Below are positions 51,550 to 60,128 of a stretch of DNA of 64,000 nucleotides, piece by piece. The DNA is from Clostridia bacterium (lineage in GTDB: Bacteria > Bacillota > Clostridia > TANB77 > CAG-508), in NCBI GenBank assembly GCA_017429505.1, contig JAFROW010000008.1, positions 1-64,000 of the forward strand, written 5' to 3'. Below the pieces are notes generated by a model. The model was given only the letters and a program-made list of their open reading frames with translations. It did no database searches and was not told the DNA's origin. The first letter of the stretch is position 1, and each line of letters starts with the position of its first letter. The translations under genes were made by a program, and so were the position numbers.

Positions 51550-53367
51550 CTATTTTTCCTCTCTAGGATCAACATCAGTTTTCACTAAAATTACATCTTT
51601 ATAATCTCCACTATCTACTACATTTGAACTTATTTTATTATAACTTATTGGAACACGTAAATGTTGTAGTTTTCTTTGTCTATCTAATTCTCTTCTTATA
51701 AATTCACTTTGTATTCTTTTAGCCTTTTTTCTTCCTTTTCTTTTTTTATTTGCATTTACGAAAAGCACAACAGCTAATTTCGCAATATTTTGCGCAGTTT
51801 CCTTGGCTTTCTTTATTGCATCTGTCTTCCATATAAAACCTTTAGTTATTATATTACTTTGAATTACAACTTCATCTTTTTTCAAATCTTCTTCCATATC
51901 TTCTTCTATAGATAATGAACCATCTTCTTCATATGTAATTATTTCTTTCTTTTTTTCCTCTATTTTCATTGAAATTGCAGGCTGATTACCACGTGTATCA
52001 ATAACACTATTTATTTTTCTTAAATAACTTCTATAATTTCTCAATTTTTCTCCAATAGGGCCTTCTTCAAAACTATGTTTAGCTTTATCATATAAATAAT
52101 CATAGAACTCATTTGGTTTTCCGTTAAAGTCTCTTACTAATCGTATCATCTCTTTTGTGTATGGCATATTTAATTTTGCCCATTCTCTTCTTGCAGATTT
52201 TGTTTCATATCCTCCAAATGGATTAGTTATTATTATTTCCCAATCTATATTATCATCTTTAAAATCTTTTTTTTCATCTTTTGTTTTAAATTCATATCCT
52301 AAATCCATTAGTTCTCTTAAAGTCTTATGTGCTCCATATTCTATAAACTTAATTTGTTCTCCTGTTGGTATATAATTTCCATCACTATCAAGTTCAAACC
52401 CTTTTTTTGTTTTTCTTACCTTATTTTTCCTACATAAAATTTTTATTGTTTGACTAGATATTTTGTTTAAAAATTCACATTGTTTCTCATTAAGAAAAGC
52501 TACTGACTTAGTTTCCTTATCAACTGCATAATATTTTTCACCATCAAAAAGTATAGTTATAGAGTTATATTCATCCTTCATCCAATCTGTTAATTCTTTT
52601 ACTGCAGTTAAACTATATTTATTTCCTTCAGAATCAAGTTCTTGCATATAAGTTTCTAGAATATAATTTATTTCGTTTGCTAATCGATTTTCATTTGTTA
52701 AACCTTGCATGCTTGAAATATACCTTGAAAACTTATATGGAAGACAATGTCTTTGTCCATTAAACTCTACAATAAATGTTCCATCTGTTAATACATCTAT
52801 AATATATTTAGGTACATTTTTGTTGTTTATAGTTTCTAATGTATCTGTATCTAGCTCTTTATCTGAAGGATTTAAAAACATGTTTTTTATAATGTTTTGT
52901 TTAATAGCTTTTATATCTCTATATATTGAGTTTTCATCATCTTTATCATATATATCAAGTTTTTCTATAAGATGTATTAATTCTTGATCAGTAACATATA
53001 TTTCTTTTCCTTTTAAACTAATCTTACATATTCTATTTTTATCTATTTGAATAGAATCTCCAGACTCTTTATATAATTCAATTATTTGAAATGGAATTTC
53101 TCCATTTTCTGTTTTTTCAAGTTCTTCACGAAAAAATCTTCTATATGATATTTGTTGACTAGTTCTTCTTGCCTCTTCTACACTTTTTGCCATTGGAACT
53201 TGATCACATTCTTTAATAAATTCTTCCATAGCTTCTATAAGAGTAAGTTTTAACTTTTTTAGTTTTCTTCTATCCGCTTCTGTATTGCTTTCTATTCTAA
53301 TCATATTAGCATTTATATTTTTCTTTCTATTACTAATAAATTGTAAAAGCTCTTCTAAACTTGGCAT
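51550..53367 (-). CDS. Unrecognised 605-residue cluster protein
   Basis: The family is not recognised. It is predicted mainly soluble and charged. The N-terminal part (1-100) is helical (FISNRKKNINANMIRIESNTEADRRKLKKLKL). The middle contains repeated beta-strand motifs of the type GTFIVEFNGQRHCLPYKFSRYI and ITILFDGEKYYAVDKETKSVAFLNEKQ, which look like two related small domains. The C-terminal part has one weakly hydrophobic stretch (AQNIAKLAVVLFVNA, about 538-552), followed by a strongly basic segment (KKRKGRKKAKRIQ). It could be a cytoplasmic partner that contacts the membrane or nucleic acid. GAGGAGG before the ATG fixes the start. It is the only large product of the cluster without a clear export or anchor signal. 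Confidence 0.7.
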   Translation of the reverse strand: MPSLEELLQFISNRKKNINANMIRIESNTEADRRKLKKLKLTLIEAMEEFIKECDQVPMAKSVEEARRTSQQISYRRFFREELEKTENGEIPFQIIELYKESGDSIQIDKNRICKISLKGKEIYVTDQELIHLIEKLDIYDKDDENSIYRDIKAIKQNIIKNMFLNPSDKELDTDTLETINNKNVPKYIIDVLTDGTFIVEFNGQRHCLPYKFSRYISSMQGLTNENRLANEINYILETYMQELDSEGNKYSLTAVKELTDWMKDEYNSITILFDGEKYYAVDKETKSVAFLNEKQCEFLNKISSQTIKILCRKNKVRKTKKGFELDSDGNYIPTGEQIKFIEYGAHKTLRELMDLGYEFKTKDEKKDFKDDNIDWEIIITNPFGGYETKSARREWAKLNMPYTKEMIRLVRDFNGKPNEFYDYLYDKAKHSFEEGPIGEKLRNYRSYLRKINSVIDTRGNQPAISMKIEEKKKEIITYEEDGSLSIEEDMEEDLKKDEVVIQSNIITKGFIWKTDAIKKAKETAQNIAKLAVVLFVNANKKRKGRKKAKRIQSEFIRRELDRQRKLQHLRVPISYNKISSNVVDSGDYKDVILVKTDVDPREEK

Positions 53368-53400
53368 TTTTTACCTCCTCGTTTTTTATCTTGCTTATTA

Positions 53401-54804
53401 TTATCTATCTATACCTTTTTCAAATATTTTTCCAACATTCGAATTTTTGGGTTGTATCGTTGTATTTTCTAAAAAGTTATTTTCAAAAGCTGTTGTCGTT
53501 GTACTTCTTTCAAATGCATTTTTAAAAGCTTTTGTTTTTCTTCCCTCAAATGCATCTTCAAAAGCACTTGCTACTTTTTCTATACCTTTATAATCTATAA
53601 GCTTTGGGTCTAATCTAATATATTCTTTTAGTAGATATGTAGCTGCTTTAGCTCCACTTTCAAACTCTTGTTCATTATAAATATTTACTGTACTTTTTCC
53701 TTTTTTCACAAAAATATCATAGCTTCCTTTAAGATAATAAGCCATTTGTGGTTCAATATCATCAAATTTATAATCTGTACCATTTTCTGTATTATATTTT
53801 TCTAAAAATTTTACATAATCTTCCTTTAAAGAATATGACCATTGCATTACTCCAAAAAATTTGAATGCATCTCTTGAAACTGCATTAGGATTAAGTCCTG
53901 ATAAAAATAGCATATCTACTAGTGTTCCTATATTTTGTTCATCTTTTACTCCTTCACTTTTTAAATATGCATAAGCTTTAGATGCTACTTCTATCTGTTT
54001 GTCTGTTAAATTTAAAGTATTTTCATTTTCTAATTTTTGTTTTGCTTCTTGATAGTACATATATTTATATATTGCTTTTTCATATTTTTCTTTCAAAAGT
54101 TGTCTATCTTCTTTACTTATTTCTCTACCAATGCCTAATTCTTCATCTATAATACGATCGAAATTTTGATTTTTTATCATCCTGTCCCAAGGCACCTTTG
54201 CAAACCAAAGAGGTCTTATATCTATATTATTATTATTTCCTATATTGTATTTTAACGGAAATCTATCTACTTTCCCCTCTATTCCTGTATTACCTTCAAC
54301 TGTTGAAAACTTGCCGTCTTTATAATCTATAACTATTCCCATATGATCTATAAAGTCAGGATTACTATCTGAATCGAAAAATACAAGATTTCCTGCTTGT
54401 GGAATATGACTTGCATCATTTTTTACTATTAATCCTTGATCTTTATACCATTTTAAAAATTTAGCAATGTTTAAATATTTAGCTCCCTGTGGTATTACAT
54501 CTTCTGATATTCCACTTCGTTTTGCACTGTCCATTATAAATTCTGCAGAACTTACATCACTTATTTCACCTATATGGCTTTGAGCTTCTTTTACATATCT
54601 TTCTATTAAAAGTTGTCTGTCTTTTTTACTTATGTCTCTACCAATGCCTTGTTCCTCATCTTCATTTTGAGTATTGTTTTGATTTACAATGCTTACATGT
54701 TGTAAATTTGGTGTTAATGCAACCATAATTGCTGCTATAATTCCTGCTAATCTAACACTCATTCCTCTTATTATTCCTTTTTTACTTTCATTTTTATTTT
54801 CCAT
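53401..54804 (-). CDS. Degenerate CHAP plus lysozyme-like protein (probable pseudo-enzyme)
   Basis: A 467-residue protein from the ATG at 54804, which has AAGGAG ten bases upstream; a longer frame starts at 54825. N-terminal signal/anchor (about 15-30, SVRLAGIIAAIMVALTP). Residues about 80-200 match the CHAP domain of the next gene upstream (IPQAGNLVFFDSDSNPDFIDHMGIVID), but the catalytic Cys is Ser (SSAEFIMDSA). Residues about 265-370 match its phage-tail lysozyme domain (FGVMQWSYSLKEDYVKFLEKYNTENGTDY), with the catalytic Glu position replaced by Leu. A block, GIGR(D/E)ISK(K/E)DRQLL, occurs twice (about 54 and 224). The C-terminus has AFE-type short repeats. So it is a paralogue that probably binds rather than cuts. 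Confidence 0.78.
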   Translation of the reverse strand: MENKNESKKGIIRGMSVRLAGIIAAIMVALTPNLQHVSIVNQNNTQNEDEEQGIGRDISKKDRQLLIERYVKEAQSHIGEISDVSSAEFIMDSAKRSGISEDVIPQGAKYLNIAKFLKWYKDQGLIVKNDASHIPQAGNLVFFDSDSNPDFIDHMGIVIDYKDGKFSTVEGNTGIEGKVDRFPLKYNIGNNNNIDIRPLWFAKVPWDRMIKNQNFDRIIDEELGIGREISKEDRQLLKEKYEKAIYKYMYYQEAKQKLENENTLNLTDKQIEVASKAYAYLKSEGVKDEQNIGTLVDMLFLSGLNPNAVSRDAFKFFGVMQWSYSLKEDYVKFLEKYNTENGTDYKFDDIEPQMAYYLKGSYDIFVKKGKSTVNIYNEQEFESGAKAATYLLKEYIRLDPKLIDYKGIEKVASAFEDAFEGRKTKAFKNAFERSTTTTAFENNFLENTTIQPKNSNVGKIFEKGIDR

Positions 54805-54831
54805 TTCTTTCAATCTCCTTTTCATTTTTTA

Positions 54832-57228
54832 TTATCTTTCCTCACTTCTAAAGGCTAATCCTTTTTTATTTTCTTCAATTATTTGTCCATAGTATCTTTC
54901 TTTTTTTTCTTCTATCTCTTTATCTTCTGCTTTACATAAAAATTCTTCTACTTGTTTTACAAATTTGTTCCAATCAAAATTAGTAACATCTTTTTCATTT
55001 AATTGTTTTGTATAACTTGATAAAATTATATTTTTTTGATTTTTTTTATTAAAAGATATATTTTTTTGATGATTTTTTATTATATTGTTATAGAACTTTT
55101 GCGCTGTTTCACCTCTGTTTGGATCAATATATTCTGGTCTTTCCCAATGTTCACAAAACCACATTGCTGCTTCTCTTGCATCTTTAAAATCTGTTTCCAA
55201 ATATGCTTCAATTGTACGTTTATCACCATATGTATCTGGATCTCCATATAATAAATAATCCATTTGCACTAAGGTATTTCTCCAATCATAATTAGTGCCA
55301 TGTTCTTTATTATATTTTTCAGTATACTCTAGTAAAGCTGTTTTTCGTCCCTCTGTCCATTGGCAATATCCTATTGAATCATATCCATCAGAAGATTTAG
55401 CTGCTATATGAAATGACGATTCATGATAAATATTTGCCCATATTCCAGCCATATGTATTAAATCTATATTTTTTTGTCTTAAAATATTAGCAACATCTTG
55501 AGCATTTTTTGATTGTTCATTATTAAATCCTAATCCTATGTCTACATCATCTGCTGTTATTTCACCTTTTATTGTTACTTGTGTTTGGCTTTTCTCTTGT
55601 TCTGGTACCATATTATTCCAAGGCACCTTTGCAAACCACATAGGCTTCATTTTTCCACTATTGTCAACTTTATTATCTCCAATTTTATATTTCAAATCAT
55701 ATACTGATACCTTCCCGCCTGTAGTATTTCCTTCAACTGTTGAAAATTTACCTTCTTTTGAATCTGTTACAACTCCTACATGATTTATCCATTCAGAATC
55801 ACCATCAGAATCAAAAAACACAATATCTCCTTCTTGTGGAATATAACTTCCATCATTTTTTACTATTAACCCTTGCTTTTCAAAAAACTTATACATCACT
55901 GCACAACTTGCATATTGAGCTCCCTGTGGTATTACATCTTCAGGCACTCCATTATCATATGCCAAACGCATTATAGCGGCTGCACAATACTGATCTTTTG
56001 CTGAAGAACCTAATCCTAAATATTTAGTATATTTTTCGTCTTCATTTGTATCCCCCTTACGATTTTTAAATGCTTGTACATAATTATGTCTTGCATTTTT
56101 CTGCATTTGAGAAGACGTAAAATTTGAAACACTTTGAGATGATGTGAAATTTGAAACATAATTATTGTTATTATTTGTATAATAGTTTCCACCTTGATAC
56201 CCAATTGCTTCGTCTAATTCTTCTTGAATTGCCAAACTACTGCTTGTTTCTACCAAATCTTTCGTTTCAATATTTATTCCAAAACCATTTAAAGAATATG
56301 TAGTTACATATAGTTTATTTGTATTAATGTCATATTGAACATCTGAGCCAAGTACTCTGTTTTTTGAATCACCTTTTTTATAGTATTCAGAAATACCTTT
56401 TGCATATATATAAATTGGTTGTTTATTTAATGCCATAGAATTTTTCTCATTTATTTGGTCTTTTATTTCTTTTGCTTCAACTTGGTACTCTTTTTCATCT
56501 ATCCAATAAATAGCTTCATTACCTATAAGCTTTATTTCTGTTCCCTTCTTTAATGTTTGCTCACCAAAAGCTTCTGTTTTTATTTTTACATCTTGTTTTG
56601 TTTTAAATGTATTTGCAATATTTAAATCAACATCATTTTTGGAAATTAATGCATATTTATCATTCCTAAAATCATATTTAATTAAATAATAGTCGCCATT
56701 TTCGACTTTTATTTTTCTTCCTGCAAAAAGCTTTTTTGATGGTATTTGTACCATTTTTTGTTCTTCTTTATCAGCAAATTTATATCCAAACATATTACAT
56801 GGTATTGCTTGAATATTACTATCATCTTTAGTCGTAAAGAACCAATACTGTTTTTGCCATTGCAATGCTGTTGCATAAGCTTCAGGAGAAATGTTTTCTT
56901 CTGTCACAGTATCAGGAATTCCCAATGCTTTTCGAAATTTACCCATGTCTCCGAATTCTTTTTTTGCTGTTTCATTTAAGTCAAACATTTTAAATCCAAC
57001 ATTTTCGACTAGTTGAAAAGTTTCATCCGTCATAACATCCCATAATATAGATGGACCGTTATCTATTTCTTTTTCTAGTTCTTCACTTATTTGCTCCTTA
57101 CTTGAAAACTCAAATTTATCAACAAAAGTATGCCAATTGAGTAAAAGAGTAGCTGTTAAACCTGCCAATGCACTTTTTAAAATAATTTTTGGAATTTTAA
57201 TATTTTCATCTTCATTATTATCTTTCAT
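54832..57228 (-). CDS. Membrane-anchored CHAP and phage-tail-type lysozyme protein
   Basis: A 798-residue type II membrane protein. One transmembrane helix (about 12-31); residues 32-340 are an unrecognised extracellular region; an Asn/Ser-rich linker lies at 345-385. The CHAP domain (about 405-535) has Cys415 in DQYCAAAIMRLA and His483 in INHVGVVTD, so an intact Cys/His pair for amidase or endopeptidase action. Residues about 565-720 match the phage-tail lysozyme family: NIYHESSF with Glu603, IGYCQWTEGRKTALLEY and the conserved WFCEHWERP. It is thus a two-enzyme wall hydrolase fixed in the membrane. The start lies nine bases after the 57238 gene; AGGGAAAG is the RBS. Similar enzymes open the wall in conjugation or phage systems. 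Confidence 0.82.
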   Translation of the reverse strand: MKDNNEDENIKIPKIILKSALAGLTATLLLNWHTFVDKFEFSSKEQISEELEKEIDNGPSILWDVMTDETFQLVENVGFKMFDLNETAKKEFGDMGKFRKALGIPDTVTEENISPEAYATALQWQKQYWFFTTKDDSNIQAIPCNMFGYKFADKEEQKMVQIPSKKLFAGRKIKVENGDYYLIKYDFRNDKYALISKNDVDLNIANTFKTKQDVKIKTEAFGEQTLKKGTEIKLIGNEAIYWIDEKEYQVEAKEIKDQINEKNSMALNKQPIYIYAKGISEYYKKGDSKNRVLGSDVQYDINTNKLYVTTYSLNGFGINIETKDLVETSSSLAIQEELDEAIGYQGGNYYTNNNNNYVSNFTSSQSVSNFTSSQMQKNARHNYVQAFKNRKGDTNEDEKYTKYLGLGSSAKDQYCAAAIMRLAYDNGVPEDVIPQGAQYASCAVMYKFFEKQGLIVKNDGSYIPQEGDIVFFDSDGDSEWINHVGVVTDSKEGKFSTVEGNTTGGKVSVYDLKYKIGDNKVDNSGKMKPMWFAKVPWNNMVPEQEKSQTQVTIKGEITADDVDIGLGFNNEQSKNAQDVANILRQKNIDLIHMAGIWANIYHESSFHIAAKSSDGYDSIGYCQWTEGRKTALLEYTEKYNKEHGTNYDWRNTLVQMDYLLYGDPDTYGDKRTIEAYLETDFKDAREAAMWFCEHWERPEYIDPNRGETAQKFYNNIIKNHQKNISFNKKNQKNIILSSYTKQLNEKDVTNFDWNKFVKQVEEFLCKAEDKEIEEKKERYYGQIIEENKKGLAFRSEER

Positions 57229-57237
57229 ATTCTTTCC

Positions 57238-60105
57238 CTATTTTTCTATTTCATTTTGATTGTCTTTATCTTTTTCTCCAAGTTTTCCTATTAATGTAAA
57301 TCGTGCTTCAAGCTCACCTTGAGTTTGTTCTTTTACTTCTGTTCCTAAACATTTTTTATTATCTTCTGTTATTTTTATATTTTCTGGAGAACATATAGTC
57401 ATTTTTTTTCTACCAGTTCTAGCTCCCCATACATATTTATTAGTTGTGTTGTCATAATATATATGTATATCATTTGTTTCTATAAATACTTCTTTCCATC
57501 TATCATTATATACAAGTAAATCTGAACTTGGTATAGTACCTGCAACATCCTTTCCAATAATAAGTTCACTTACAATTGCTGTATTGCCCACAATTAATAT
57601 TTCCCTTCCTGCTTGTACATCATAAGCAGTTCCGTTTTGATCCGTTAATTTAGTATTTCTTATAACTAAAGCAGTACGTACAGTTTTTAATAAACTTCCA
57701 TTATTTACTAATGCATATATTTCTTTTATATTGCCATTTTCATCGACTATTTCATCTTTTATTACTCTACAATTTTTTTCTGCTGTATCAAACTTTGGAT
57801 TTACAGCATAATATGCAGGATACATTTTTTCCGAATTTAGCGAATATAACTGATTTGGATCTTCATAACTACCATTTTCATCACATATTATTCCTTGTGT
57901 ATTTGGCATTGGAATAACCATTGAATATTTCCTTTTTTCTCCTAACAGTCCAGCTACTGTTCCAAATAGTCTTTCCGCAAAATTTGGAATATCTCTTGCT
58001 CTTGGTTCTACTAGATTTTCTCCAGTTGTGTTTAATTTAGATAGAGTTGTAGCACCATTTTGCATATTTACATCATCTATTTTTATTATTCTTACACCAT
58101 CTGATGTAGTTGCACCTTGTCTTGTGTTCAAAGTATTATTATCGCTTGTATTGGCTTTATATATCATATCTCCTACTTCTTTTTTATCTTTTATCTGTGC
58201 CACAATTGCTTGTTGTTGTTCCACATTTAGTTCTTTTTTTGGTTTATAACTTCTTACTTTTGCATCTTTTGGAATTTGCAAATTAAATGTACTTATTGTA
58301 TTTCCTTGAGTATCTTGAATCACATAAGGCACAATTTCAACATTCTGATATATTTCCGGAGTAATTACACCATGTGCTGATACCGAAAACTTTACACCAT
58401 TATTATATATAACACTATAAACAATTCCAAATTTTCCAGCTCTTGCAACTCTAATAGTTGACTCTGTTGTCGGGAATTTTTTAGAATTATCTTGCCACCA
58501 ATTTGAAATAGTATATTTTGGTTGAATTGCTACAATAAATTCTTCTATATTACTAGTTTTCATAGAATGGTGACTTAATTTAAATATATCAGCCCTAACA
58601 TCAATCCCTTCTTCTAAAAGCTCTTTTTCTAAACCTGCTTCAATATCTCCACAAGTTAAGTAACGAATTTCTTTTCCATCTAAAGTTTGAACAGATATCC
58701 TTAATACTAAAGATTTATTATTTGTATAAGATTCATTATTATAATCTTTTCTTTTGTTATTTGGGTTATAAAGTACTTCAAATTTAGCCTTTCCTATATA
58801 AAATGTATCATATTGTTTTAGTCTTACTACTCTTATACCCTTTTGTTTTGCAATTCTTTCTAACTTAGAATACATACTTTCTTTTCCTTCAGGCAAATAT
58901 AATGTATCTACTTTATAATTTTTCATTAAATATACTGCATTGCCCCAATGATCATCATGATTATGTGTAATTAATATATCAAAATGTTTATCTTTATAGT
59001 TTTTATCATTCATAAATTTAATAACAGAATCTCTTAAATCATCTTCCGAGGTATCTATCATTAAATAATGTCCATCACTTCCTATCATTGTCATATCACC
59101 ATGTGCTGTTCTTTTTATTTTCGGTTGTCCAGCACACTTTATGTTAGCACAATCAATTGTCATTAAAGTTTCATCTTGAGTAAAATTTACTATTTCAGTT
59201 GTATTGGTTTGTTCATTATTGGTTGCTGTTTTACTATTTGTTTCTGTTACATTATCAGGTAATTTTTCATTATTAGATGAATGCTCATTATTTGTATTAC
59301 TTAAAACATAACTAACATCAATCTCTTTTTCCTCATAGACTAATTTTCCTTTATCTGGATCAAAATATGCCTTAGTTGAATTTGGAAAGTCAAAAACCTT
59401 AAGGTGTATTATTTTTCTTTCTATACCTTTAGTACTCTTTGAATTAGCTTCGTGAACTTTCCCTATATTCACACCTTCTCCTTTTTTATGCCCAGAACTG
59501 CATGAAACTTTTTTACCATTTCCTAAATAAAAATATACATGATTATTACGTCCACTTCCGTGATGTTCCCAAATAATATCTCCTGGAGACGCATTAGAAT
59601 AATCCCATTTTTCTCCTTTTTCAAAGTGAGCTACATCTACAGAATTTGGACAACCTCCATAGCCCCATTTTTCAGATTTAACATGTTCATTTAATATTCC
59701 TTCATGTTCCAATACTCTAAATATATACCAAGAACAATCTGAATAGCCTTTTTCTAATTTACCATGGTTTCTAAAATCTCCATGAGAAGAATCTATATAG
59801 GTAATATGTCCTCCCTTTTGAGTCGAAAAACTACATGCATAATTTAAAGTATCCTCAAGTTTTTTGATTGCTTCCAGATATTTTTCTGCATCAGTATTTG
59901 AGTTTTCTTCTATTTCTGTATTAGATTTTCCATCATTATTAGTAGTATTTGCCTCATTATTTTGTTCTATCTCTATAGCATAAACATTTTCTCCTATCGG
60001 ATTACTTGGTAATTGTGGAGTACTTCCTAGCATTGTTAAAGCAAGAGCTGCTGTACCCAATCTTATTCCTCTTTTTTTTGATTTTTTTTCAATTGGATTT
60101 TTCAT
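57238..60105 (-). CDS. Secreted NlpC/P60-like peptidase fused to a metallo-beta-lactamase domain
   Basis: A 955-residue protein. The signal peptide or anchor is at about 13-30 (GIRLGTAALALTMLGSTP). Residues about 75-235 form a papain-like NlpC/P60 or amidase domain with Cys124 in GYSDCSWYIFRVL, NASPGDIIW and His189 in NNHVYFYLGNG. After a low-complexity linker, residues about 312-580 are a ComEC-type metallo-beta-lactamase domain: THNHDDHWGN (380-389), Asp487 in LTCGDIEA, and SHHS at 511-514. The C-terminal 370 residues are unrecognised and predicted extracellular. The combination of a wall peptidase with a metallohydrolase on one secreted chain is unusual. Second gene of the cluster, 23 bases after the first; AAGGAA is the RBS. 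Confidence 0.8.
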   Translation of the reverse strand: MKNPIEKKSKKRGIRLGTAALALTMLGSTPQLPSNPIGENVYAIEIEQNNEANTTNNDGKSNTEIEENSNTDAEKYLEAIKKLEDTLNYACSFSTQKGGHITYIDSSHGDFRNHGKLEKGYSDCSWYIFRVLEHEGILNEHVKSEKWGYGGCPNSVDVAHFEKGEKWDYSNASPGDIIWEHHGSGRNNHVYFYLGNGKKVSCSSGHKKGEGVNIGKVHEANSKSTKGIERKIIHLKVFDFPNSTKAYFDPDKGKLVYEEKEIDVSYVLSNTNNEHSSNNEKLPDNVTETNSKTATNNEQTNTTEIVNFTQDETLMTIDCANIKCAGQPKIKRTAHGDMTMIGSDGHYLMIDTSEDDLRDSVIKFMNDKNYKDKHFDILITHNHDDHWGNAVYLMKNYKVDTLYLPEGKESMYSKLERIAKQKGIRVVRLKQYDTFYIGKAKFEVLYNPNNKRKDYNNESYTNNKSLVLRISVQTLDGKEIRYLTCGDIEAGLEKELLEEGIDVRADIFKLSHHSMKTSNIEEFIVAIQPKYTISNWWQDNSKKFPTTESTIRVARAGKFGIVYSVIYNNGVKFSVSAHGVITPEIYQNVEIVPYVIQDTQGNTISTFNLQIPKDAKVRSYKPKKELNVEQQQAIVAQIKDKKEVGDMIYKANTSDNNTLNTRQGATTSDGVRIIKIDDVNMQNGATTLSKLNTTGENLVEPRARDIPNFAERLFGTVAGLLGEKRKYSMVIPMPNTQGIICDENGSYEDPNQLYSLNSEKMYPAYYAVNPKFDTAEKNCRVIKDEIVDENGNIKEIYALVNNGSLLKTVRTALVIRNTKLTDQNGTAYDVQAGREILIVGNTAIVSELIIGKDVAGTIPSSDLLVYNDRWKEVFIETNDIHIYYDNTTNKYVWGARTGRKKMTICSPENIKITEDNKKCLGTEVKEQTQGELEARFTLIGKLGEKDKDNQNEIEK

Positions 60106-60128
60106 TTTTTATTCCTTCTTATTATCTA

